A DNA stretch of 64,000 nt from Pseudomonadota bacterium. Its GTDB lineage: Bacteria > Pseudomonadota > Alphaproteobacteria > Azospirillales > Azospirillaceae. The notes below the pieces were generated by a model. It was not told where the DNA came from. It made no database searches and saw nothing but the letters and a program-made list of their open reading frames with translations. A program made the position numbers and the translations under genes. The stretch covers positions 4,451-68,450 of the forward strand of contig JAFAFA010000120.1 in the NCBI GenBank assembly GCA_023423695.1, given 5' to 3'. This document shows, one piece after another, positions 24,995 to 32,794 of the stretch. Position 1 is the first letter of the stretch, and every line of letters starts with the position of its first letter.

Positions 24995-26260
24995 TCATCT
25001 CTTGCCGTTGGCGAGGCGGTTTGCTTCCGGGTCGCCGCGTAGCCGCCACATGGCGACGCATCCGATCAGCGGGCCGGCGGCGAGCATCGTGAAGGCTCCC
25101 GGCCATCCGAAGGCGTTTTGCACTTCGGGCACCAGATGGATGCTGACCAGCGTCAGCAGGAAACCGGCGCAGGTCTGGGCGGTCAGCAGCGTTCCGACCG
25201 AAGCGGGATCCGCCAGCTCGGCGACGGAGGCCGAGAACTGGGCGGAGTCGGCGATTACGGAGATCCCCCAGACGATCGTCACCGTGATCAGCACGACCAG
25301 AGGGGCATCGAAAAGCCACCCCATCACGGCGGCGCATGTCCCGCTGACCGCCATCGCCCCGATGGTGACGAAGGTGCGACCATGGCGGTCGGCCAGCATC
25401 CCGCCGACCCAGCAGCCGACGGCGCCCATACCGATGGCGGCGAAGGTGAGCCATGCCGCGGTGGCGTCCGGGTTCTCGTAGCCGCGGGCGGTGAAGGACT
25501 GGTGCAGGAACACCGTCAGCCATGCCCACATGGCGTAGAGTTCCCACATGTGCCCGAGATAGCCTAGGTTGGCCTTGCGCACCGACGGCCGCCGCCAGCT
25601 CTGTGCGACCTTGGTGAAATCGACCGACGCCGCGCGGCGGATGTTCGGCCCGAGCCTGACGAAGCCGATCAGCACGGCAGAGACGACGGCACAGCCCGAT
25701 GCCACACCGTAGATCGCCCTCCAGTCGATGCCGCCGGTCGCGGCCAGCAAATGCGGACTGGCCGAACCGAGCGTCAGGGCGCCCACCAGCAGACCGATCA
25801 GCAGGCCGAGGTCGCGGTCGGCCCAGGTGGCGGCCATGCGCATCCCGACCGGGTAGACGCCGGCCATGCAGATGCCGGTGAGCAGCCGCAACGCAATGAC
25901 GCCGTAACCGGTCGGCGGCAGGAATACCAGGCACCCCGTGGCCAGCGCGGCGGTCACGGCGGACGCCGCGAACAGCCGGCGCGGGTCGTAGCGGTCGGCC
26001 AGCGAGAACAGCGCCGACACGACGGTTCCGATCACGAAGCCGATCTGGACCGCCGTCGTCAGCAGCGCCACCTGGGCATCGTCCAGCATGTGGTGCTGTC
26101 TGATGCCGGCGACGGCGGCGCTGGACGAGAACCAGACGCTCATGGCGGATATCTGGGCGGCGAGGAGAAGCGCGAGCGATGTGGCCTTTCCGCTGAGAGC
26201 GGCTGCGCCGCCGTGGGAGGCGGACGGAGACGCGGCGAGGCCGGGTGCGGCTTCGCCCAT
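24995..26260 (-). CDS. MFS transporter
   Basis: A 421-residue major facilitator protein with twelve predicted helices. The loop-2 motif is ALFSLADRYDPRR, the loop-8 repeat is GGMLADRHGR, and YPVGMRMAATWADRDLGLLIG matches the helix-4/5 region of the cyanate/nitrate-like (CynX/NarK) and DHA groups. It starts 4 bp after the flavin reductase stop and is part of the same message, so it probably imports the substrate or exports a product. The 120 bp after it, before DUF3311, hold no gene. Confidence 0.85.
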   Translation of the reverse strand: MGEAAPGLAASPSASHGGAAALSGKATSLALLLAAQISAMSVWFSSSAAVAGIRQHHMLDDAQVALLTTAVQIGFVIGTVVSALFSLADRYDPRRLFAASAVTAALATGCLVFLPPTGYGVIALRLLTGICMAGVYPVGMRMAATWADRDLGLLIGLLVGALTLGSASPHLLAATGGIDWRAIYGVASGCAVVSAVLIGFVRLGPNIRRAASVDFTKVAQSWRRPSVRKANLGYLGHMWELYAMWAWLTVFLHQSFTARGYENPDATAAWLTFAAIGMGAVGCWVGGMLADRHGRTFVTIGAMAVSGTCAAVMGWLFDAPLVVLITVTIVWGISVIADSAQFSASVAELADPASVGTLLTAQTCAGFLLTLVSIHLVPEVQNAFGWPGAFTMLAAGPLIGCVAMWRLRGDPEANRLANGKR

Positions 26261-26264
26261 CGGT

Positions 26265-26777
26265 TCAGGCCCGGACCTCGGCAGTGCGCGCCGCGCTCCG
26301 GCCGATGCGATGGAAATCCCGGCCGAAGTAGATCAGACCGTCGCGCTCCGGCCGGGTTCTCACCGCCTTGATCCGGCAGAAGAAGACGGTGTGGGTCCCG
26401 ACCTCCGACGCCGAGTCCACCACGCAGTCGATGGCGCAGACCGCGCCGTCGAGCGCCGGGGCGCCGGTGTCCAGGACGCTCCAGCCCACGCCGGCCAGCC
26501 GCTCGGCGATGGACAGCGCCTTGTTCGCGAATGCCATGGCGACGTCCTGCTGGTCGGCAGACAGGACATTGACGCAGAGGTTGGCGTTCCTGCGGATGAT
26601 GTCGTTGTTGGCGCTCGACCGGTTGATGCAGACGAGCAGCGTCGGCGGATCGTCCGTCACCGAGCAGACGGCGGAAACCGTGCATCCGGCGGGGCCGGCC
26701 TCTCCGTTCGAGGTGATGACGTTCACCGCCGCCGCCATGCCGGCCATGGCATCGCGGAAAATGCTCTTGTCGATCAT
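26265..26777 (-). CDS. FMN reductase component of a two-component monooxygenase
   Basis: A 170-residue flavin reductase of the HpaC/NtaB/RutF type. Family features are the opening FRDAMAGMAAAVNVITSNGEAGPAG, TVSAVCSVTDDPPTLLVC, NRSSANNDIIRRNANLCVNVL, and the closing CRIKAVRT with LIYFGRDFHRIG. Such proteins reduce FMN with NAD(P)H and hand FMNH2 to a partner monooxygenase, here the gene 25 bp upstream. The start ATG is clear. Confidence 0.88.
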   Translation of the reverse strand: MIDKSIFRDAMAGMAAAVNVITSNGEAGPAGCTVSAVCSVTDDPPTLLVCINRSSANNDIIRRNANLCVNVLSADQQDVAMAFANKALSIAERLAGVGWSVLDTGAPALDGAVCAIDCVVDSASEVGTHTVFFCRIKAVRTRPERDGLIYFGRDFHRIGRSAARTAEVRA

Positions 26778-26802
26778 GTGCCCCTCCGGACTCCGCGTCG
26801 CG

Positions 26803-28173
26803 CTATCTGGCAGCCGGGGCGCTGCGGTACTGCGCGGCGGAATGGGTGGACGGCAGCCGGGCGCGGCCGAACAGCTTCTCGCGGTAGGTGCCTTCGGTGT
26901 AGGCGGTCTTGTAGACGCCCCGCTCCTGCAGGATCGGGATGAGATGGTTGATGACGTCGTCGATGCTCGCGGGCGTCACCGTGCGGGACAGGTTGAAGCC
27001 GGCGACGCCGGTTTCTTCGCTCCAGCCGATCAGCGTGTCGGCGATGCTCTGCGCCGAACCGACCCACGGCGTCTGGCGGCTGCCGAGAACCATCTGTTCG
27101 AGCAGCTTGCGCCGGGTCCATTTCGGGCCGGCCGCCTTGTTCATGATCTCGATGTTGGAGACGATGGCCTGGCTCTTGCCGGTTTCGATGGGCTCGTCGA
27201 GGTCGTATTTGGCGAAGTCGATGCCGAGCGATGCCGCGGCATGCACCAGCGCGGCCTCCGAGCTGACATAGCGGCGGTATTCGGCGAATTTCTCTTGAGC
27301 CTCGGCGTCGGTCTCTCCCAGGATCAGCGTGGCGCCCAGGAACACCTTGACGTCGTCGCCCGAACGGCCTTTGGCTTCTGCCCTGGCCTTGATGTCGGCG
27401 ACGATGCTCTTGACGTCGTCCTTCTTCTGGCCGTTGACGAAGACGCATTCGGCGTGCGTGGCGGCGAATTCGCGGCCGCGCGGCGAGGAACCCGCCTGAT
27501 AGAGCACCGGCGTGCGCTGCGGCGACGGCGAGCAGAGATGCATCGCGTCGACCTTGTACTGGGGGCCTTCATGGTGGATGACGCGCACCTTCGACGGATC
27601 GGCGAAGACGGCGTTGTCGCGGTCCACGACGACGGCGTCATCATCCCAGGACCCTTCCCACAGCTTGTAGACCAGCGCCATGTATTCGTCGGCAAGGTCA
27701 TAGCGGTCGTCGTGGGCGATCTGACCCTGCAGGCCGATGGCGCGGGCGGCGCTGTCGAGATAGCCGGTCACGATGTTCCAGCCGATGCGTCCGCCGGTCA
27801 TGTGGTCCAGCGTCGACATGCGGCGGGCGAACAGGAAGGGCTGTTCGTAGGTCAGGTTGCAGGTGACGCCGAAGCCGAGATTCTTCGTGACGGCCGCCAT
27901 GGCCGGGATGACGATTGCCGGATCGTTCGCCGGAATCTGCACCGCCCCGCGCAGCGCGGCATCCGGGCTGCCCCCGTATACGTCATAGACGCCCACGATG
28001 TCGGCAAAGAAAATCCCATCGAAAAGACCGGCTTCCAGCTTCCTGGCATAGTCGGTCCAATACTGGAGATCGTTCACGCGGTGGGATTGGTCTTGGGGAT
28101 GCGTCCACATTCCCTGTTGGATGTGGCCCGGACAGACCATATCGAAGGCGTTCAGATGTATCTCACGCTTCAT
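26803..28173 (-). CDS. FMNH2-dependent monooxygenase (NtaA/SnaA/DszA family)
   Basis: A 456-residue bacterial-luciferase-like barrel of the NtaA/SnaA/SoxA/DszA group, which use FMNH2 and O2 to cleave C-N or C-S bonds in compounds such as nitrilotriacetate, EDTA or dibenzothiophene sulfone. Signs are EIHLNAFDMVCPGHIQQGMW, WTDYARKLEAGLFDGIFFAD, GRIGWNIVTGYLDSAARAIG, YQAGSSPRGREFAATHAECVF and the closing GVAGFNLSRTVTPA. ATG 28173 sits after a GGGAG ribosome site; the upstream 13 codons lack homology. It is the first gene of the flavin-dependent block. The substrate is unknown; flanking ALDH and amidohydrolase fit C-N bond cleavage. Confidence 0.87.
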   Translation of the reverse strand: MKREIHLNAFDMVCPGHIQQGMWTHPQDQSHRVNDLQYWTDYARKLEAGLFDGIFFADIVGVYDVYGGSPDAALRGAVQIPANDPAIVIPAMAAVTKNLGFGVTCNLTYEQPFLFARRMSTLDHMTGGRIGWNIVTGYLDSAARAIGLQGQIAHDDRYDLADEYMALVYKLWEGSWDDDAVVVDRDNAVFADPSKVRVIHHEGPQYKVDAMHLCSPSPQRTPVLYQAGSSPRGREFAATHAECVFVNGQKKDDVKSIVADIKARAEAKGRSGDDVKVFLGATLILGETDAEAQEKFAEYRRYVSSEAALVHAAASLGIDFAKYDLDEPIETGKSQAIVSNIEIMNKAAGPKWTRRKLLEQMVLGSRQTPWVGSAQSIADTLIGWSEETGVAGFNLSRTVTPASIDDVINHLIPILQERGVYKTAYTEGTYREKLFGRARLPSTHSAAQYRSAPAAR

Positions 28174-28231
28174 GGGAGGCTCCCCTGTGCGGCATGACTG
28201 CTGCTTGTTCATTATATGACTATGGTCGTGA

Positions 28232-28259
28232 CACTATGATGGACGATTGATCCATGTCA
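28232..28259 (-). promoter_or_regulatory. Candidate sigma-70 promoter of the monooxygenase operon
   Basis: On the minus strand a perfect TTGACA (28254-28259) is followed after 16 bp by CATAGT (28232-28237), about 60 bp before the monooxygenase start. A second TATAAT-like box (28210-28215) lies closer to the gene. The region is clearly richer in AT than its surroundings. Confidence 0.5.
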
Positions 28260-28659
28260 AGGCGCTTTTGAGCGGCGTCTGATTTAATGGCAGGCTGGGA
28301 TTAGAGTGCGGCCGTCGTTCTGCCGACCGCCGTGCAAAAGCAAGCCTTCGGGCCGGACTGTGGACAGGCCGCCGCCATGCGGGACCGGTGGCGGACAGGC
28401 TCCGGGGGCGCGTTGACGCGAAGGGAAAAGGGAGGGCACTGCCGTCAGGCGACGGCGCTTGTGCCGAAGCGTGACGCGATGGTGTTGGTGTTCCCCGAGA
28501 TTAGAAGGGTCGCCCGGTGCCGGATTACCGACCGGGCCGCCGAAGCGGGGAGGGGACCGCCGGATGCCGGACAATGCTCATGCCGAAACCGCCGTCGGCA
28601 ACCGGTCCATTGATCCTGGGCATGCCTGTTACGGGACGCATGCCGGTCCCTCCGGCTGC
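28260..28659. other. Intergenic region upstream of the monooxygenase operon
   Basis: About 400 bp between the promoter and the end of the XRE-cupin gene. Open frames on both strands here are arginine- and proline-rich with no recognisable domain, so I treat it as non-coding. It may hold regulator sites, but I see no clear palindrome. Confidence 0.5.
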
Positions 28660-29253
28660 TCAATCGAACCGATTGGCGGAAAGTTCGGTGCCGTTCATGG
28701 CGCGCAGGACGATCACTGCATAGCGACAGGATTCGCTGGATTCATTCTTGAACGTGCAGTCGTTGGGAGGACCCAGTTCCAGGCAATCCCCTTCGGTCAT
28801 CTCATGCCGGACGCCGCCTTCCAGGAACACCAACTTGCCCCGCAGAACCCAGATCAGGTGCTTGCGGTTCACATAGGACAAAGCGGGGAAAGACGACTCC
28901 TTGCCCGGCGGGAACTCGACGTCGATGATGTCGATGGGGGTGGCGGAACGCGGGGAAACATGGCGCCGGATATAGCCGGTGACCGGATCGGTCCAGACCT
29001 GCTGCTGATCCTTGCGGAGCAGCATTCCCTCCTGCATTTCCGCGCGGATCATCAGTGTGGACATGCTGATCTCGAACGCACCCGATAGCCGGGCGAGCAA
29101 CATCGCCGTTGGGCTGGCCTCGCCCCGCTCCACCTTGTGGATCATCGCCCGCGATACCCCCGATCGCTTCGCAAGGTCGGTCAGCGACCACCCCCGCAAC
29201 TCCCGCTCGATGCGGATTCTCGCGCCAAGGCATTGATCGACATTGTCCAACAT
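28660..29253 (-). CDS. XRE-family regulator with C-terminal cupin domain
   Basis: A 197-residue regulator. The N-terminal helix-turn-helix (residues about 10-65) reads LGARIRIERELRGWSLTDLAKRSG and SRAMIHKVERGEASPTAMLLARLSGAF in two contiguous pieces. The C-terminal half (about 105-190) is a cupin barrel with FPPGKESSFPA, HLIWVLRGKLVFLEGG and EGDCLELGPPNDCTFKN. XRE-cupin proteins sense a small ligand in the cupin and often control nearby catabolic or amine genes. It lies upstream of the monooxygenase operon on the same strand and is the obvious candidate to regulate it. Confidence 0.85.
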   Translation of the reverse strand: MLDNVDQCLGARIRIERELRGWSLTDLAKRSGVSRAMIHKVERGEASPTAMLLARLSGAFEISMSTLMIRAEMQEGMLLRKDQQQVWTDPVTGYIRRHVSPRSATPIDIIDVEFPPGKESSFPALSYVNRKHLIWVLRGKLVFLEGGVRHEMTEGDCLELGPPNDCTFKNESSESCRYAVIVLRAMNGTELSANRFD

Positions 29254-29535
29254 CTGAAATCACCCGTCCGTTAAACCCCCAGACCGAAACAGACCTCGGG
29301 GCCGAACACAACCGAATTGAACTGGAATGGACCGAGCCGCAGCGTTTCTCATCCCGGACGCGGTCGGCACCGTTTGGAAAATGGACGGATACAGAGGTGG
29401 CTCCGGAGTGCCCAGTGCGCACCTGCGCTGGCGGCCGCTGCCTTTCGACGGGGCGATGGTATTATCCGACCCGAGCCCATCAGAAGTATCCATCGAGCCG
29501 GGGCAAGATCATGCCTGGCCTTGTCGATTCGATTG
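29254..29535. other. Intergenic region between the XRE-cupin gene and vapC
   Basis: About 280 bp with several short overlapping open frames and no recognisable product. I see no repeat or clear promoter; the XRE gene promoter must lie at its left side. Confidence 0.4.
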
Positions 29536-29937
29536 TTATTCCGGGGCCATGAGAACGACAGACGGGAAATATGAGCGGTAACGTTTGGCATCGCGGGTCA
29601 GCAGCGGCAACCCCAGCACTGCGGCATGAGCGCCAATGAAGAAGTCCGGAAGCACGCCCGAACGGGCGCCGCCTGCGGCCCGATAACGGCGAAAGGCCTT
29701 GCCGGCCAGGAACAGGGCTTCGCGCGGGATTTCGCCCATTTCGATCCCGGCCTCGTCGAGCAGGTCGTCGAGGTCCTCGATCCGTTCAAAGCCGACCGAC
29801 AGTTCGGCATACACGACGTCGCTGATGATCAGCGGCCCCTTGTCGGCAGCATGGTCCAATTGCCGGATGGACCAGTCCGCCCACACCGGATCGTTGGTGA
29901 CGAGATCGAGGAGTACGTTGGTGTCGACAAGAGTCAT
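29536..29937 (-). CDS. vapC: VapC-like PIN-domain ribonuclease toxin
   Basis: A 133-residue PIN domain. The acidic metal-binding residues are visible: Asp5 (LVDTNVLLDL), Glu45 (VVYAELSVGF), Asp98 (LPDFFIGAHAAV) and Asp116 (LLTRDAKRY). PIN toxins of VapBC systems cleave tRNA or rRNA when free of antitoxin. It follows vapB by 6 bp on the same strand, the usual antitoxin-first order. All four acidic residues are kept, so activity is plausible. Confidence 0.88.
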   Translation of the reverse strand: MTLVDTNVLLDLVTNDPVWADWSIRQLDHAADKGPLIISDVVYAELSVGFERIEDLDDLLDEAGIEMGEIPREALFLAGKAFRRYRAAGGARSGVLPDFFIGAHAAVLGLPLLTRDAKRYRSYFPSVVLMAPE

Positions 29938-29943
29938 CGGCGC

Positions 29944-30180
29944 TCAATCCTCGCCACGTGTCAACGCCATGATCTGATCCGTGCTCATCCCCGCGGTGGC
30001 GCGGCCCCGCAGTCTCTCGAAGCGGCTCCTTGCCGGAACGGTTCGATCCGCAGGTCTCAGAAGGACACGTCCGTCCTCCTCGATCTCGAACTCCACGGTG
30101 CTGCCGGGGCCGAGGCCCAAACGGTCGCGGATCGGCTTGGGAATGGTGACTTGCCCTTTGGTCGTCAGCGTCGTGGCCAT
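29944..30180 (-). CDS. vapB: VapB-like AbrB/SpoVT-family antitoxin
   Basis: A 78-residue protein with an N-terminal swapped-hairpin DNA-binding domain (TTLTTKGQVTIPKPIRDRLGL, then GSTVEFEIEEDGRVLLRP) and a C-terminal tail (SRFERLRGRATAGM) that would wrap the toxin. It neutralises VapC and represses its own operon. GAGG lies 6 bases before the ATG. An 8-bp inverted repeat directly upstream is a likely autoregulatory operator. Confidence 0.88.
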   Translation of the reverse strand: MATTLTTKGQVTIPKPIRDRLGLGPGSTVEFEIEEDGRVLLRPADRTVPARSRFERLRGRATAGMSTDQIMALTRGED

Positions 30181-30189
30181 GGCCGCCTC

Positions 30190-30219
30190 GGTAATACCAG
30201 ATTATGACGCAGTATTACC
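30190..30219. promoter_or_regulatory. VapBC operator: inverted repeat GGTAATAC-N14-GTATTACC
   Basis: Perfect 8-bp arms with centres 22 bp apart, two helical turns, starting 10 bp before the vapB ATG. A CATAAT box resembling a -10 element lies between the arms on the minus strand, so VapB/VapBC binding would block RNA polymerase. The site is AT-rich against a GC-rich background. Confidence 0.65.
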
Positions 30220-30338
30220 TAGCGTGTTTCCAAGCGCTCCACAAGGCACCACCGTGCTCTGCCACCTCCGCAGCGGTGACCCATACCACGACGGACCGAC
30301 AACACCCGAAGGCAGCCTCCACAATGTTTGGAGTTCGA

Positions 30339-30595
30339 TCATTGGCGTCCGATTCTGGCGCCGAACATCGCCTGCAACTGCGATGGCGAAACCGACTTCT
30401 GAAGCAGGGTGATGTCTTCAACCGCGGCTTCATGCGCGCACTCGCGTGCCGCTTCGCCGGTGAGGAGGATCGCCGGTATCGCCGTTCCGTAAAGAGATCG
30501 GATAGTGGAGATTGTCTTGATGCCATTCATCCCTTCAGGCAAGCGATAGCCCGATATGATCAACTGCGGGAGCCGGGATGTTATTCGAAGCTCCT
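30339..30595 (-). pseudogene. Receiver-domain remnant (hybrid kinase tail)
   Basis: About 85 codons, bounded upstream by an in-frame TAG, read as the second half of a response-regulator receiver: LPQLIISGYRLPEGMNGI, then IPAILLTGEA and LLQKSVSPSQLQAMF, where the K matches the conserved Lys. The phospho-acceptor Asp expected in the I-S-D-Y-R-L pattern is Gly. There is no start codon with a ribosome site and no first half of the domain. Similar receivers end hybrid PAS kinases. It is decayed. The remaining sequence to 30850 holds no other gene I can support. Confidence 0.6.
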
Positions 30596-30859
30596 AACTG
30601 GTTATGGGTCCCGGACCCCAAGGTCTGGGGGACTGGAGCCTGGCAGAGGGTGTCTGTGCCCGCCCGGCCATCCGGCGTGCGCGACGCCTCCAAGGTGATT
30701 CCTGCCGATTGCGAGAACTGAAAAGGCGATTCTCGCTTTTCCCTCTGATCTGCCACGCTCTGGCTTCACATGCTGCGTTTGCAGCGCTGTTTTAGACATT
30801 TTGTTAGACTCTTAACCGTTTCGTGTCTCGCGGCACGGTGCTATCGTTCGCCATCAATT

Positions 30860-30874
30860 GTCCAATTGTTGGAC
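30860..30874. promoter_or_regulatory. Candidate GntR operator GTCCAA-TTG-TTGGAC
   Basis: A perfect 6-bp inverted repeat with 3-base spacer, 20 bp before the start of the GntR gene, within the longer AT-rich AATTGTCCAATTGTTGGACC. Size and position fit a FadR-subfamily operator for autoregulation of the sugar-acid operon. The assignment is inferred. Confidence 0.5.
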
Positions 30875-30894
30875 CAAACTCAGGCGGCGCGATC

Positions 30895-31587
30895 ATGAAC
30901 GGCGTCTCGGCGGTCAAGGCCATCTTCGAGGAACTCCGCAAGGAGATTCCGGAACGCTATCAGCCCGGCGATCTGCTGCCGAACGAACGGCTGCTGGCGG
31001 AGCGGTTCGGCGTCAGCCGCAACACGATCCGGGAAGTCATCATCTTCCTCGAAGCCTATGGGCTGGTCGAAAAGACACAGCGCGGGCCACGTGTCAGCAA
31101 GCCTGACATTGAGGCCATGTTCCGCATACTTGACCAATGCTTCGACCGCAGTATCAAGACTTGCCGGGAAGTGTTGCAGTTCCGCCGGATCATCGAGATC
31201 GGCGTGCTGCCGGAGGTGGTTCGGCACATCACCGATGCAGAGATCGACGCGCTCAGCCGTCTGGCGGAAAACATGGAACTCCAGTTGACGGTGCGCGAAG
31301 CGGCGGAGGTGGACTTCCGCTTCCACGCCGCCATCGTCGACGCCTCCCGCAACTCCATGTTGCAGAAGATGTATCAGGCGATGTCTCAGCCGATGATCTA
31401 TTACATGGAGATCGGCAAGAGCAACGCCGTGATCGTACCGACCACGGTCAATTATCATCGCCAGATCGTCGCAGCGCTGCGAGAGCGCTCCGTCGCGAAG
31501 GCCGTCGAAGCCAGCAACACACATTTCCATTTCAGCGAGAGCGTGTTCAACCAGGAGGCGCAACCCTCCTCCACGCCCGGCTCCTGA
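30895..31587 (+). CDS. GntR/FadR-family transcriptional regulator (FCD domain)
   Basis: A 230-residue regulator. The winged helix (residues about 5-70) has GDLLPNERLLAERFGVSRNTIR and EAYGLVEKTQRGPRV; the C-terminal FCD domain has FRRIIEIGVLPEVV, EVDFRFHAAIVDASRN and HRQIVAALRERSVAKAVEA, including the His and Asp/Asn metal-ligand positions. FCD regulators commonly bind sugar acids. ATG 30895 is favoured by family length, though the frame stays open upstream. It is the first gene of the plus-strand operon, 33 bp before the dehydrogenase, and likely represses the operon until the imported acid or a breakdown product binds. Confidence 0.88.
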   Translation: MNGVSAVKAIFEELRKEIPERYQPGDLLPNERLLAERFGVSRNTIREVIIFLEAYGLVEKTQRGPRVSKPDIEAMFRILDQCFDRSIKTCREVLQFRRIIEIGVLPEVVRHITDAEIDALSRLAENMELQLTVREAAEVDFRFHAAIVDASRNSMLQKMYQAMSQPMIYYMEIGKSNAVIVPTTVNYHRQIVAALRERSVAKAVEASNTHFHFSESVFNQEAQPSSTPGS

Positions 31588-31620
31588 AATGTCCGTTTCC
31601 TAAAAACAAGGACATCACCT

Positions 31621-32637
31621 GTGAAAGCACTGATGATCGAAGGCGTGGACGTCTGCGCGATCCACGAGGTGGCGGAGCCGACCCCCGGTCCCGGCGAGGT
31701 GCTCCTGGCCATCCGCAACGTCGCCCTGTGCGGCAGCGATCTCAGCACCTTCAAGGGGCTGAACCCGCTGGTCTCCCTGCCGCGCATCCCCGGTCACGAG
31801 ATCGGCGGCGAGATCGCCGCCGTGGGCGAAGGCGTTCCCGCCGAATACGCCGTGGGCCGGCGCGCCATCGTCATTCCCTACACGGCCTGCGGCACCTGTC
31901 CGTCCTGTCGCAAGGGCCGGGTCAACGCCTGCCGCAGCAACCGCACGCTGGGCGTGCAGCAGAACGGCGGTCTGGCGGAGCGCATCGTCCTGCCCCATGG
32001 CAAGCTGATCCTGAACGACACGCTGGCCCCGCGCCATCTGGCGCTGGTCGAGCCGCTGTCGGTCGGCTTCCACGCCGCAGCGCGCGGACGCGTCGAAGCG
32101 GCCGACACCGTGCTGGTGCTGGGCTGCGGCATGATCGGCATGGGCGCCATCGCCGGCTCCGTCCATCGCGGCGCCACGGTGATCGCCGTGGACATCGGCG
32201 AGGCGAAGACCGGTCTGGCCCGCCGTTACGGCGCCGCCCACGTCATCGACGCCGGCAAGGAGGACGTGGACGCCCGCGTCGCCGAACTGACCAACGGCGA
32301 CGGCGCCGACGTGGTGATCGAGGCCGTCGGTCTGCCCGCCACCTTCACCCAGGCCATCGACTTGGTGTCCTTCGCCGGCCGTGTCGTCTACATCGGTTAC
32401 GCCAAGGAGCCGGTGTCCTACAAGACGCAGTTCTTCAACCTGAAGGAACTGGACATCATGGGGTCGCGCAACGCGACCATCGAGGATTTCCAGGCGGTCA
32501 TCCGCTATCTCGAAACGCGCGATCACTCTCCCGACGACCTGATCTCCAAGGTCTTTCCTTTCGAGGAGGCCGACAAGGCTCTGCCCTACTGGGCCAAGGA
32601 GCGCGATACCACGGTCAAGGTGATGATCGAGCGCTGA
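31621..32637 (+). CDS. Zinc-dependent medium-chain dehydrogenase (L-galactonate 5-dehydrogenase-like)
   Basis: A 338-residue MDR enzyme with GTG start. Catalytic zinc ligands are Cys37 (VALCGSD), His59 and Glu60 (PGHEIGGE); structural zinc Cys are 90, 93, 96 and 104 (CGTCPSC ... C). The cofactor motif is VLGCGMIGMGAI with VAVDI-like Asp after beta-2 (VIAVDIGE), favouring NAD. Relatives include threonine, sorbitol and L-galactonate 5-dehydrogenase (LgoD). Next to UxaB and UxaA, oxidation of L-galactonate to tagaturonate is the best-fitting role; this is an inference from context. Confidence 0.8.
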   Translation: MKALMIEGVDVCAIHEVAEPTPGPGEVLLAIRNVALCGSDLSTFKGLNPLVSLPRIPGHEIGGEIAAVGEGVPAEYAVGRRAIVIPYTACGTCPSCRKGRVNACRSNRTLGVQQNGGLAERIVLPHGKLILNDTLAPRHLALVEPLSVGFHAAARGRVEAADTVLVLGCGMIGMGAIAGSVHRGATVIAVDIGEAKTGLARRYGAAHVIDAGKEDVDARVAELTNGDGADVVIEAVGLPATFTQAIDLVSFAGRVVYIGYAKEPVSYKTQFFNLKELDIMGSRNATIEDFQAVIRYLETRDHSPDDLISKVFPFEEADKALPYWAKERDTTVKVMIER

Positions 32638-32794
32638 GCATTCCGGCGGCTCCCCGCCGGGCTCTGCAACCACGGAAAAACTGCTGCGGCGGGACATGCC
32701 GATCCCGCCGCCGGGTCCCGTCATATCTCGCGGGATTCGCCCCGGGCCGCGTCCGCAGGGACCGGCTCCCCGGCATCCACTCTGGAGGAAAACA

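Noticed and set aside
28284..28613. Small genes on either strand before the monooxygenase
   Set aside because: Products are Arg/Pro/Gly-rich with no homology or ribosome sites.
29536..30219. vapBC as part of a larger defence island
   Set aside because: No restriction, Abi, retron or other defence gene is found around it; it is an isolated toxin-antitoxin pair.
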